Source: Maribacter arcticus
GTDB lineage: Bacteria; Bacteroidota; Bacteroidia; Flavobacteriales; Flavobacteriaceae
NCBI RefSeq assembly: GCF_900167935.1
Contig: NZ_FUYL01000012.1
Location: forward strand, 62,001-126,000
Reading direction: 5' to 3'
Length of the DNA stretch: 64,000 nt
Under the pieces are notes generated by a model, which was not told where the DNA came from, searched no databases, and saw only the letters and a list, made by a program, of their open reading frames with translations. This document shows, one piece after another, positions 17,243 through 25,504 of the stretch. The first letter of the stretch is position 1, and each line of letters opens with the position of its first letter. The translations under genes were made by a program, and so were the position numbers.

Positions 17243-18775
17243 TTAATGCTTGAAATGACGAGTACCAGTCATCACCATTGAAATTTTATGCTCATTACAG
17301 TAATCAATACTTAATTGGTCTTTAATTGAGCCACCTGGCTGAATAACACTAGTGATACCAGCTTTGTCTGCAATTTCTACACAATCTGGAAAAGGGAAGA
17401 AAGCATCGCTAGCCATGACTGCACCTTTCAAGTCGAAATTAAATGATTGCGCCTTGTGAATTGCTTGGTTTAATGCATCAACTCTACTTGTCTGACCAGT
17501 TCCGCTCGCACAAAGTTGTTTGTTCTTGGCAAGAACAATTGTATTCGATTTTGTGTGCTTGCATAGTTTTGATGCAAATATTAAATCTTCTATTTCTTTT
17601 TCGGTAGGCTTAGTAATTGTTGCATTAATAAGGTCGGCAATAGTGTCAGTTTTATGGTCCTTTTCTTGAAGAAGCATGCCATTTAAACAAGTTCTTACCA
17701 ACATTTCTGGCATTTCAACATCATTCTGTATTAGAATAATCCTATTTTTCTTGCCTTTTAGAATCTCTAAAGCCTCAGTATTGTAGCTTGGCGCGATGAC
17801 TACTTCACAGAAAAGTTTATGAATTTCTTCTGCAGTAGCTTTGTCTATTTCTTTATTGCTAATTAGAACACCTCCAAATGCTGAAACCGGGTCGCCAGCT
17901 AAAGCATCTACATATGCTTGGTGCAAGGTGTCTCTTTGTGAAAGACCGCAAGCATTGTTATGTTTAAGTATAGCGAAAGTTGGTGCGTCGTTTTTAAATT
18001 CTAACATTAGGTTTACTGCTGCATCAACATCTAATAGATTGTTGTACGACAATTCCTTTCCATGTAATTTGGAGAACATTGCATCAAAATCTCCAAAAAA
18101 GAATCCTTTTTGATGTGGATTTTCACCATAACGTAAAACCTTTCCGTTAGTCTCGCTTACTTTAAGGGCAGCTATGTCGTGGTTTTGGTTAAAGTAATTG
18201 AATATTGCTGTGTCATAATGAGAGGATACATTGAAAGATTTAGCTGCAAAACGTTTTCTGTCTTCTAAACTGATATTTCCATTATTTTCTGATACAACAG
18301 AAAGAAAGTCAGCATAATCTTCCATTGAAGATACACAGGTTACATCTTTAAAATTTTTAGCTGCTGCGCGAATCAATGAAATTCCACCTATATCAATTTT
18401 TTCAATGATATCTTGTTCTGAAGCACCACTTGCAACAGTTTTTTCGAATGGGTACAAATCTACTATTACGATATCTATTTGGGGGATTTCAAATTCAGCT
18501 AGTTGAGCAACATCACTTTCATTGTCTTGTCTATTTAAAATGCCGCCGAATACTTTTGGGTGTAAGGTCTTAACTCTGCCACCTAGTATGGAGGGGTAGC
18601 TGGTTACATCTTCAACAGGAACAACATCGATTCCTAAATCTTTAATAAATTTTTCTGTTCCTCCGGTAGAATAAATTGTAATACCTAGTTCTTGAAATTT
18701 CTTAACTATCGGTTCTAGGCCATCTTTATGGAAAACTGAGATTAAGGCTGAAGACGCTTTTTTTACACTGCTCAT
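17243..18775 (-). CDS. purH: Bifunctional AICAR formyltransferase / IMP cyclohydrolase
   Basis: 510 aa, full length. It catalyses the last two steps of de novo purine synthesis. The N-terminal MGS-like cyclohydrolase domain has STGGTEKFIKDLGI and GGRVKTLHPKVFGGIL. The C-terminal transformylase has the Lys-His catalytic motif in LKHNNACG and ends in TGTRHFKH. It lies directly upstream of mreB on the same strand, a pairing seen in many Flavobacteriaceae. Confidence 0.98.
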   Translation of the reverse strand: MSSVKKASSALISVFHKDGLEPIVKKFQELGITIYSTGGTEKFIKDLGIDVVPVEDVTSYPSILGGRVKTLHPKVFGGILNRQDNESDVAQLAEFEIPQIDIVIVDLYPFEKTVASGASEQDIIEKIDIGGISLIRAAAKNFKDVTCVSSMEDYADFLSVVSENNGNISLEDRKRFAAKSFNVSSHYDTAIFNYFNQNHDIAALKVSETNGKVLRYGENPHQKGFFFGDFDAMFSKLHGKELSYNNLLDVDAAVNLMLEFKNDAPTFAILKHNNACGLSQRDTLHQAYVDALAGDPVSAFGGVLISNKEIDKATAEEIHKLFCEVVIAPSYNTEALEILKGKKNRIILIQNDVEMPEMLVRTCLNGMLLQEKDHKTDTIADLINATITKPTEKEIEDLIFASKLCKHTKSNTIVLAKNKQLCASGTGQTSRVDALNQAIHKAQSFNFDLKGAVMASDAFFPFPDCVEIADKAGITSVIQPGGSIKDQLSIDYCNEHKISMVMTGTRHFKH

Positions 18776-18867
18776 TATAGGATGCTTATAAGTTTTTAAT
18801 AAGCAAACAAAAGTAGATTTTTTGCAGTTAAGAATCGCCTCAGGTTATCAACAAATAGCTTAAAGTT

Positions 18868-19317
18868 TTAAAGAATTTTGGCTACTTCAAAATTTACGAA
18901 TTCCAAAAAAGTCTCATCTGCTTTAGTAAATGGGTCTGGAGTGTTGGAGTCTATGTCTATTTGACCAATATTTTCACCATTAAAAAAAAGGGGAACTACA
19001 ATTTCTGCTTTTACCGTAATGCTGCAGGCAATGTAATTATCCTGTGCTTGTACATCGGGTACTACAAAGTTTTGATTGCTTTCTGCTACTTGACCGCATA
19101 TTCCTTTTCCAAATGGAATTATAGTATGGTCAGTAGGCGTCCCGGCATAAGGACCCAGTTTCAATTCACGTTTGTCGCCATTTTTAAAATAAAACCCAAC
19201 CCAATCATAATGCGGAATTTCAGCTTTAAGTAATTCACAGATTTCCTGCATTTTAGTATCTGCGGTTTTATTAGAATCAATAATAGAACTTACTCTTGGG
19301 CGTAATGAGTTGAACAT
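18868..19317 (-). CDS. GAF-domain protein, free methionine-(R)-sulfoxide reductase-like
   Basis: 149 aa from the ATG at 19317; the longer frame to 19362 adds residues unlike the family. The single GAF domain has GKGICGQVAE with Cys74 and YIACSITVKAEIVVPL with Cys98. The 24-residue spacing matches the two catalytic Cys of fRMsr (Cys94 and Cys118 in E. coli). The third Cys (E. coli Cys84) is replaced by His64. It probably reduces free Met-R-sulfoxide using thioredoxin. It is downstream of nothing on its strand for 500 bases and upstream of purH. Confidence 0.85.
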   Translation of the reverse strand: MFNSLRPRVSSIIDSNKTADTKMQEICELLKAEIPHYDWVGFYFKNGDKRELKLGPYAGTPTDHTIIPFGKGICGQVAESNQNFVVPDVQAQDNYIACSITVKAEIVVPLFFNGENIGQIDIDSNTPDPFTKADETFLEFVNFEVAKIL

Positions 19318-19372
19318 AATTTTTTTTACAAAAATAAGTATTGTTAGTGTTGGTTCGTGCAATCGAAATATT

Positions 19373-19411
19373 AAAAAAAAACAAAGAGGGATGTCTTTAA
19401 GACATCCCTCT
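19373..19411 (-). terminator. Strong terminator-like hairpin with 13-bp perfect arms
   Basis: Arms AGAGGGATGTCTT (19385-19397) and AAGACATCCCTCT (19399-19411), with A's at 19373-19381 that become a U-tract on minus-strand RNA. No ordinary gene ends here: the nearest upstream minus-strand gene already has its own terminator at 19814-19842. Confidence 0.75.
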
Positions 19412-19562
19412 TATAAAACAATTTGATTTTTATATTATGGCTAAATCTTCACAGAGAATTTTATATAGTTATCACTAACTAAGGCGAAAGCGCTTAAAGG
19501 CATTTCTCATTGTACAGATACGTTGAGTTGTTTTTTATAAAAAGTTGTTTCTTTAAATCAAC

Positions 19563-19597
19563 CTAATATAGGTTAATAGAGGAGGGGGAAATAGCAA
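19563..19597 (-). promoter_or_regulatory. Promoter-like region resembling that of the 20943 gene
   Basis: On the minus strand, TTG (19597-19595) followed by CTATTTCCCC and, 24 bases on, TATATTAG (19570-19563) parallels the TTGCTATTTC..TAAATTGG arrangement at 20980-21009. The surrounding 60 bases also align by eye. It would drive the short region ending at the 19373-19411 hairpin. Confidence 0.35.
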
Positions 19598-19813
19598 CTT
19601 TCTGGTTATTTTATTGAAAGAACAGCTATCATGCCTTCAAATAAACTATTTGAGCGCTTAACTGCTAAGAAAAAAAGTTTTCAGGTATTTATAGTATTTT
19701 AAGTGAGGTTTTTTATAATTCTGAACATAACACCATAACAGAAGTAAAGAGTTTTAAATACGGTCATAGTCTTGATAAGTATTCTTCAAAATTTTAATGA
19801 TAATTACTAAAAC

Positions 19814-19842
19814 AAAAACTCCCCAAATAAATGAGGAGTTTT
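19814..19842 (-). terminator. Terminator of the Ca-binding-repeat lipoprotein gene
   Basis: Arms AAAACTCC and GGAGTTTT, 25 bases after the stop at 19867, with an A-rich flank that becomes a U-tract on the minus strand. Confidence 0.7.
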
Positions 19843-19866
19843 ATAAATTGATTTATTGTTAATTAA

Positions 19867-20943
19867 CTAAAAAGCTTTAACAGCAAGCACGTTGACTTCG
19901 CTGCCCTTACTTTGCAAGTAAATCTTACCATCGTAAAAACCCTGCATCCAGGCCATATCGTTTTCGAAAGTTCCAATATCCTTGCTCTCCGTAGAACTCC
20001 AATAGTAATTTTGAAATGCAAATCCCTGGGCTTCCAAAATCGCTTTGTTTTCATATATTTCATTCAGCTCTTTTGCACTGGGTAAAAACCAATCAGATCC
20101 TAAAGAACGAGCCGATAAGGCTGCTGGTGCGTCAGTACAATCTAATAATATGGCGTTGGTATTACTCACACCATCTCCTATTTCAGCACCTAAACCAGAA
20201 GGCGGGCTAGATGTTACATTTGGTACATCTGGTAAATCTGTAAATCTACATCCCCATGTAACTCTTGGCAAGTCTTCCAAGGCACATACCAAGCCTGTGT
20301 CAAGAACACCATCTCCATCTAAATCTGTAGGAGCAGGAGCAATATAAATCACGATGCCACCTTCTAGTAAGTCACCAATTTGAGGTCCACAGTCTTCATC
20401 AACATTACCGTCACAGTTATCATCAAAACTGTTACCACATATTTCTGTTGCTCCTGGGTTTACGTTTGGATTGGCATCATCGCAATCAGTTTCAGAGCAT
20501 GGGTTATCAATGTTATAAAAACCATCGCCATCTGCATCTACCAGTGTGCTTTGGTCAAAAGCTATAGCATCATCGCAATCAGTTTCAGAGAATGGATTAT
20601 CAATGTTATAAAAACCATCGCCATCTGCATCTACCAGTGTGTTTTGGTCAAAAGCTATAGTATCGTCAAAGTCTGTTGCAGAGCATGGGTTATCAATATG
20701 ATAAAAACCATCACCATCCAAATCTACGGCATCACCATGATTAATGTGTACCTTTAAAGAGGCTTGGGCGACATTTATAATATTTCCTTTGTGGCAAACA
20801 GTTACCTTAATACCACCCTTTGCTGATAAGTCTTGGTTTTTAACAGCTTCGTCAGCAAGAACTTCTTGTTCAGCAACAACGCCTTCATTTGAACAGGATG
20901 TAAGTATTAATATTCCTGCAAACAATAAAATAATTTTTTTCAT
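19867..20943 (-). CDS. Secreted lipoprotein with MopE/thrombospondin-3-like calcium-binding repeats
   Basis: 358 aa. The lipobox Cys17 (GILILTSC) marks it as a lipoprotein. Residues about 70-170 hold three 31-aa repeats built on VDADGDGFYNIDNPCSETDC, each with a DxDGDG calcium loop and Cys/Asp pairs. They are followed by GATEICGNSFDDNCDGNVDE, the MopE-type 'putative metal-binding' motif. The C-terminal part (GSDWFLPSAKELNEIYENKA then YYWSSTE) resembles the Fibrobacter/Lcl-type DUF1566 domain of surface proteins. It is likely outer-surface exposed; the ligand is unknown. One repeat has lost a Cys (DNPF) and one has DF instead of DC. Confidence 0.8.
   Translation of the reverse strand: MKKIILLFAGILILTSCSNEGVVAEQEVLADEAVKNQDLSAKGGIKVTVCHKGNIINVAQASLKVHINHGDAVDLDGDGFYHIDNPCSATDFDDTIAFDQNTLVDADGDGFYNIDNPFSETDCDDAIAFDQSTLVDADGDGFYNIDNPCSETDCDDANPNVNPGATEICGNSFDDNCDGNVDEDCGPQIGDLLEGGIVIYIAPAPTDLDGDGVLDTGLVCALEDLPRVTWGCRFTDLPDVPNVTSSPPSGLGAEIGDGVSNTNAILLDCTDAPAALSARSLGSDWFLPSAKELNEIYENKAILEAQGFAFQNYYWSSTESKDIGTFENDMAWMQGFYDGKIYLQSKGSEVNVLAVKAF
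20475..20723 (-). repeat. 93-bp tandem repeats inside the lipoprotein gene
   Basis: Two adjacent 93-base units (20538-20630 and 20631-20723) and a partial third copy toward 20475 are nearly identical at DNA level. They encode the 31-aa DxDGDG repeats. Such DNA identity implies recent duplication and possible copy-number variation. Confidence 0.8.
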
Positions 20944-21264
20944 TGGATTGAATTTTATATAAAGTTATTTTTTATCAATCCAATTTATGGGTAAGGAGAG
21001 AAATAGCAATTTTTAGTTTAGGCAGCAAAAAAAACTCTTTTTTTTGGTGGTGGGTGTAGGTTATGGACAAAAAGCATTTTAAAGCGTTAAAATGTATTTT
21101 ACAATAAAGTTTTAAATAGTTTCAATACGGTATAAAATATTTGAATTCATATGGGGTAATATTCTTATAATTGGCATAATTACAGGTGCTGTTTTAGGAC
21201 TATTAGCAATTGTAAAATTTATAGAATATAGAGACGCGAAAAAGGATTAAAAAAAACTTTTTTT
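20944..21264. other. 320-base region upstream of the lipoprotein gene
   Basis: The proximal part is the 5' leader and promoter region. Beyond 21010 there is a poly-A/poly-T tract (about 21027-21044) and a possible short membrane-peptide frame (about 21125-21250, plus strand, ending AKKD) that lacks a usual start codon. I do not call a gene there. Confidence 0.4.
20980..21009 (-). promoter_or_regulatory. Bacteroidota-type promoter candidate for the 20943 gene
   Basis: Minus strand: TTG (21009-21007), 19-base spacer, TAAATTGG (20987-20980). Compared with the TTG / TAnnTTTG consensus this is one mismatch in the -7 box. It lies 37 bases before the ATG. Confidence 0.4.
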
Positions 21265-21552
21265 TTAATATTGTTGACTAAAAAACAACTGAAAAATCGT
21301 TTGTGTAATATACATTCTACGTTGTGTAGTTGCGTCTGATGTGAATATAATTCTACCAGAAACTGTAGTGCCAACTTCGCCATTAGCAGAAGCTGTTGAT
21401 TCGTTGCCTGATGGGTTAGCTTCATTAAATATTAATGGGGTCACTTCTACTGGTTCTTCAGGATTTTCGTTGTCACCGTTTGTATTATCTGGTAAGAGTG
21501 TGTCAAAAACTGACCCTTTTGTTGAACTACAGCTACCAACAAAGAAGGCCAT
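21265..21552 (-). pseudogene. Short lipoprotein, probably truncated at both ends
   Basis: 95 aa from the ATG at 21552, which leaves only seven residues before Cys8 of the lipobox (MAFFVGSC). In the same frame upstream, a much better signal peptide can be read (FKSSLKYAFLICTM) but has no ATG, only ATT/ATA codons after a stop. This suggests a lost start codon. A Pro/Glu/Asn-rich linker follows, then ASANGEVGTTVSGRIIFTSD and QRRMYITQTI, which looks like the beginning of a folded domain. The frame then ends abruptly in FQLFFSQQY and a poly-A/T tract. I read it as a decayed lipoprotein gene. It could instead be a genuine short lipoprotein. Confidence 0.5.
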
Positions 21553-21752
21553 AGTACATATTAGAAATGCATATTTTAAACTTGATTTAAATTTTTTAGT
21601 TATAATTTTTTAATTGAGTATAATGGTTAAAAGTCGTTTGTAAATCATCTATTTTTTTAAACGAGATAGTTTTAAAAATACGATATGGATTAATATTTCG
21701 TTAAAGAAATAATCAATCTAATTATACATATCAATTAGTTCGTAGATTTGTC

Positions 21753-22169
21753 ATGATGAAAGATTTGCTACATAAATTATTTTCAGTTTCAATGGCGTTG
21801 CTATTGTTGTTGTCTACTATTTCGTGGACGGTTGAAAAGCATTTGTGTATGGGCCGGGTTATGGATATGGCTCTGTTTAACCAGGCAGATGATTGTGGTA
21901 TGGAAGCTGGTTTGGCTTTATTGGGTGATACATCCATAGATAATAAGCACTGCTGCGATAATGAAGCGTTTACCATGCAAGGTCAAGACACTCTAAATCT
22001 TGATATTTCTCATTTTGATTTCTCTCAACAAGTATTCTTAATTTCCTTTACCTACTCTTATTTGGGCTTGTTTTTGGAGACTACAGATAAGAATATTGTT
22101 TTGGATTCTTATCCACCGCCTATATTGGCAAAAGATTTGAATATACTTCATCAAGTTTTCTTGATTTAA
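21753..22169 (+). CDS. HYC_CC_PP-like small exported protein (metal-associated)
   Basis: 138 aa. A signal peptide (LFSVSMALLLLLSTISW) is followed by KHLCMGRV, DDCGM and NKHCCDNE, and a C-terminal SYPPPIL. These match the His-Cys / CC / PP pattern of the HYC_CC_PP family of Bacteroidota. Family members sit next to TonB receptors and HMA-domain proteins in predicted copper-handling loci, as here (22549 and 24813). A periplasmic metal-binding role is inference. Two ATGs (21753 and 21756) are equally usable. Confidence 0.7.
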   Translation: MMKDLLHKLFSVSMALLLLLSTISWTVEKHLCMGRVMDMALFNQADDCGMEAGLALLGDTSIDNKHCCDNEAFTMQGQDTLNLDISHFDFSQQVFLISFTYSYLGLFLETTDKNIVLDSYPPPILAKDLNILHQVFLI

Positions 22170-22548
22170 ACCAAGAAGATGGGCTCCTTAAAGTCAAAAT
22201 TCTTTTAAACCTTGTGTTGATTTAATTCGTCAACTAATGTTTGTACAAAGAAACTATTTCCACAAACTTATAATGCTTCTAGAATTGCCATATTTCAAGA
22301 TGGCGAAGTATTAATATTTTGAATAGTAATTTAAAATTAACCTTCATTTTAAAAAGAAGAATTGTTAAAGGTATGCTCAGAATTTACTTGTCATTGATAT
22401 AGTACATTGTCGGTATTACTGTTGCAAGTTAAGTTTTGCTTCTTGTAATTTTGGCATTGGCTAAGAGTTTCAGCTCAGTATCTGTCATAGGTAACACATT
22501 CGGCTACGTGCGGCATAAATTGATTATCCAATAGGAATATAAAATACA
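22170..22548. other. 379-base intergenic region upstream of the TonB receptor
   Basis: No ORF longer than about 25 codons and no recognisable riboswitch. The last 100 bases (about 22440-22540) are less AT-rich than the rest and may carry the promoter or operator for the receptor gene. Confidence 0.4.
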
Positions 22549-24795
22549 ATGAATAAATATATAAAAGTCTTAATACTAACCATATTGCCTTGGTTTGGAT
22601 TTTCACAAGAAAAAGTAGAAGGCATAGTTTTAGATTCAGAAGGGTCTAAAGCATTGAGTCTGTCAGGAGCAAATGTCTATTGGCAAGATTCCCAAATAGG
22701 AGTAGTGACCGATTTCAATGGTAAATTTTCAATCCCCTTTAAAAAGGAATTTAATAGATTAATTGTTAGTTATGTGGGTTTTGTGTCAGATACATTAACC
22801 ATAAATGAACCTAGAACTATTCGTCTTAGTTTAAAACCTTCGAACGAGTTAGATGAGGTCGTAGTACAACAGAAAAGAGATGCCATACAGAAAACGTATT
22901 TCAGTCCGCAAAATGTAATAACGGTCAATAGCGCAGAACTACTGAAAGCGGCATGTTGCAATTTGGCAGAAAGCTTTGAAACAAATCCTGCGATAGATGT
23001 AAATCTATCCGATGGTTTAACCGGTACCAAGCAAATTCAAATGCTGGGGTTGACAAGTCCGTATTTATTGATTACTCAAGAAAATATTCCAATGGTTCGC
23101 GGTGCATCGCAAGCCTATGGATTGACTTTTACTCCGGGTACATGGATAGAGAGTATTCAAATTACTAAAGGAGCTGGTAGTGTGGTCAACGGATATGAAA
23201 GTATATCGGGTCAGATAAATACTGAATTGGTGAAGCCATTAACGGACAATGCTGTTTTTGTAAATGGGTATGCTAATGAAAATGGGCGTTATGAAATGAA
23301 TACTCATTTTAATAGAAAGCTTTCGGATAAGTTGAGTTCCGGACTTTATATTCACGGAAATATGCGTGCTCAGAAAGAGGATAATAATGAAGACGGATTT
23401 TTAGATGCACCATTAGGTAATCAAATAAATGTGATGAACCGTTGGCAGTATCAAGATGCTGAAAAAGGATGGGTCAGTTTTTTAAATGTTCGATTTTTGA
23501 ATGATGAAAAACAAGTAGGGCAAGTAGATTTTGAGCCTGCAACAGATAAGTTGACAAATAACTCATGGGGTAGCGAAATTAATACACGCCGTTTTGATAC
23601 ATCATTAAAACTAGGCTATGTTTTTCCAGAACTTCCATTTCAGAGTTTTGGATTTCAAACCGCTTATAGTTTACATAAGCAAGATTCCTATTTTGGGTTT
23701 AGAACATATGATATCAATCACGAAAGTATTTTTACTAGCCTGCTTTTTAATTCTATAATTGGAGATACAAGAAACAAGTTTAAAACCGGAATTTCTTTTG
23801 CATATGACGGTTATGATGAGGTAGTGACGGCTACAGATTATTCTCGAGAAGATTCTTCGGTCGGTGCTTTTGTAGAGTATAGTTATGAGAATTTAGAAAA
23901 AGTTAGCTTAACTGCAGGTCTTCGAGTGGATAACCATAATCGATTAGGAACTTTTGTGACGCCAAGGTTTCATATCCGTTATACGCCCTGGGAGAAAGGT
24001 AGTTTGCGTGGTTCGTTTGGTAGAGGAAAGAGAGCAGCGAATATATTTGCTGAAAATCAACAGCTTTTTGCCTCCGCTAGAGAAATTAATGTTTTAAATT
24101 CAGGTGGTAGTGTTTATGGTTTAGAACCCGAGGATGCTTGGAACTACGGAGTAAGTTTTTTACAGGGGTTTAATTTCCTTAACAAAAAGGGAGATGTATC
24201 GGTAGATTATTATGTTACAGATTTTAAAAATCAGATTGTAGTTGATTGGGAAAATCCGCAAGAAGTTTCGTTTTATAATTTGGATGGAGATAGTAGTGCT
24301 AAAAGTTTTCAGATAGAAATAAATTACGAGCTACTGACTCGCTTAAGTTTTAGAACCGCATATAAATTCTATGATGTTTCGACCGATTATAATAGTGGAA
24401 ACCTACAAAAGCCATTACAATCGCAGCATCGATTTTTTGTTAATTTAGGGTATGAAACTGAAACTGAAGCTAAAGAAAATGGTTCTCAATGGAAATTTGA
24501 TTATACATTGCATAGTTTAGGTAAAATGAGATTGCCAGATACCAGCTCTATTTCAACACAATATCAATTAGGCGAGTATTCATCGCCATATAATCTCATG
24601 AATGCTCAAATAACAAAAGTGTTTTCTAATACGTTTGAAATGTATGTAGGAGGGGAAAACCTAACTGGAGAACAACAAAATAACCCGGTTTTGGGTGCAG
24701 ACAATCCTTTTGGTCCTAATTTTGATACTACTATTGTATATGCGCCTATAATGGGAAGAATGTTTTATGGCGGCTTTAGATTTAAAATTTTATAA
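22549..24795 (+). CDS. TonB-dependent outer-membrane receptor, probable metal (copper) transporter
   Basis: 748 aa. A signal peptide (to about 19) is followed by a carboxypeptidase-regulatory-like domain (about 22-100, containing GKFSIPFKKEFNRLIVSYVG). The plug domain contains KAACCNLAESFETN and ends with IQITKGAGSVVNGYESISGQ, and the rest is a 22-strand barrel ending in GGFRFKIL. The Ala-Cys-Cys-Asn pair at the start of the plug is characteristic of receptors found with HYC_CC_PP and HMA proteins. It would import a substrate across the outer membrane using TonB energy. Copper is inferred from neighbours only. The HMA gene follows after 17 bases. Confidence 0.88.
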   Translation: MNKYIKVLILTILPWFGFSQEKVEGIVLDSEGSKALSLSGANVYWQDSQIGVVTDFNGKFSIPFKKEFNRLIVSYVGFVSDTLTINEPRTIRLSLKPSNELDEVVVQQKRDAIQKTYFSPQNVITVNSAELLKAACCNLAESFETNPAIDVNLSDGLTGTKQIQMLGLTSPYLLITQENIPMVRGASQAYGLTFTPGTWIESIQITKGAGSVVNGYESISGQINTELVKPLTDNAVFVNGYANENGRYEMNTHFNRKLSDKLSSGLYIHGNMRAQKEDNNEDGFLDAPLGNQINVMNRWQYQDAEKGWVSFLNVRFLNDEKQVGQVDFEPATDKLTNNSWGSEINTRRFDTSLKLGYVFPELPFQSFGFQTAYSLHKQDSYFGFRTYDINHESIFTSLLFNSIIGDTRNKFKTGISFAYDGYDEVVTATDYSREDSSVGAFVEYSYENLEKVSLTAGLRVDNHNRLGTFVTPRFHIRYTPWEKGSLRGSFGRGKRAANIFAENQQLFASAREINVLNSGGSVYGLEPEDAWNYGVSFLQGFNFLNKKGDVSVDYYVTDFKNQIVVDWENPQEVSFYNLDGDSSAKSFQIEINYELLTRLSFRTAYKFYDVSTDYNSGNLQKPLQSQHRFFVNLGYETETEAKENGSQWKFDYTLHSLGKMRLPDTSSISTQYQLGEYSSPYNLMNAQITKVFSNTFEMYVGGENLTGEQQNNPVLGADNPFGPNFDTTIVYAPIMGRMFYGGFRFKIL

Positions 24796-24812
24796 CACGT
24801 TTATTTATTATT

Positions 24813-25175
24813 ATGAAAACAACTATTTTGTCAATTGCGATGATGTTAATCACGGTATTAACATATGCTCAAGATAAGAACAAGAAAATGACCTTTGATG
24901 TTAATGGTAAATGCGCGATGTGTAAAGAGCGTATAGAGAACGCTGCATTGAATGTGAAAGGAGTGAAATATGCCGTATGGGATATACCATCACACCAATT
25001 ATCTATTATAATGGATGAACGCAAAACAGATGCCATGAAAATTAAAACTGCTATTGTAGAGGTAGGTCATGACACCAAAGAATTGAAGGCGACAGATGAA
25101 GCTTACAATAGCGTACACCCTTGTTGTTTGTATAGAGAGGACAATTCTGATGATGGGGTACATCATAAAATGTAG
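24813..25175 (+). CDS. Exported heavy-metal-associated (HMA) domain protein
   Basis: 120 aa. A signal peptide (about 1-20) precedes one HMA ferredoxin-like domain with the metal-binding CAMC (Cys34, Cys37) in NGKCAMCKERIENA. A C-terminal tail has HPCCLYRED and a His-containing end (DGVHHKM), both possible extra Cu ligands. It is likely a periplasmic copper-binding protein working with the TonB receptor 17 bases upstream. Confidence 0.88.
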   Translation: MKTTILSIAMMLITVLTYAQDKNKKMTFDVNGKCAMCKERIENAALNVKGVKYAVWDIPSHQLSIIMDERKTDAMKIKTAIVEVGHDTKELKATDEAYNSVHPCCLYREDNSDDGVHHKM

Positions 25176-25314
25176 TCAAGATACCTGTGTTTATTGAGGT
25201 TATTTTAGCTGTTGTAAATTGGTCAAAAAGTTTTAGTTAATATTTTGCCAACGTAATTATCACGAATCAAAATCTGAAATACCTTAGCGTAGATTTATCT
25301 TAAATTCGATACTC

Positions 25315-25413
25315 ATGGCACAAGCAAAATCAGCAGGGAAACCAGCTGCAAAGCCTTCTCCAGCAAAAGCAGGTAAAAAGGCTGCTCCAAAGGCTGCTCC
25401 TAAAAAGAAGTAG
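25315..25413 (+). CDS. 32-aa histone-H1-like Lys/Ala/Pro-rich peptide
   Basis: A short ORF below normal gene-finder cut-offs: MAQAKSAGKPAAKPSPAKAG followed by a 12-residue basic tail ending in KKK. It contains only M, A, Q, K, S, G and P, as in the C-terminal arms of histone H1 and bacterial H1-like proteins. It has a clean ATG and is followed within 40 bases by a 7-bp-stem hairpin (25424-25439) and a strong terminator (25451-25488) oriented for it. It stands alone between two minus/plus units. A nucleic-acid-binding role is inference from composition. Confidence 0.6.
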   Translation: MAQAKSAGKPAAKPSPAKAGKKAAPKAAPKKK

Positions 25414-25450
25414 TTCGGTACTAGCCTACGGGTAGGCTTACCAATTGGAC

Positions 25451-25488
25451 AAAAAAACCACCTTTTGTAAAAAGAAGGTGGTTTTTTT
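25451..25488 (+). terminator. Terminator after the H1-like peptide gene
   Basis: Arms AAAAAACCACCTT and AAGGTGGTTTTTT around a 10-nt loop, with T-runs on the plus strand. Confidence 0.8.
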
Positions 25489-25504
25489 GTTGGAATAAGT
25501 GCAT

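Larger units (their letters stand above)
19318..19866. other. 550-base region without a normal gene; possible short minus-strand transcript
   Basis: It contains a strong hairpin with T-tract (19373-19411), a region at about 19535-19600 that resembles the upstream region of the 20943 gene, an 11-codon ORF between them (19475-19510, minus) and a terminator at 19814-19842. The rest (19600-19810) shows nothing recognisable. Confidence 0.5.

Noticed and set aside
20380..20757. Plus-strand 125-codon ORF rich in repeats opposite the lipoprotein gene
   Set aside because: It is a shadow of the tandem repeats of the minus-strand gene and has no independent support.
21125..21250. Possible short membrane peptide (WGNILIIGIITGAVLG... 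ending AKKD)
   Set aside because: The stretch looks like a membrane helix but the frame has no ATG, GTG or TTG in a sensible place, so it is not called as a gene.
22170..22548. Cobalamin or other riboswitch upstream of the TonB receptor
   Set aside because: No B12-box-like sequence or extended pairing was seen; the neighbours point to copper rather than cobalamin.
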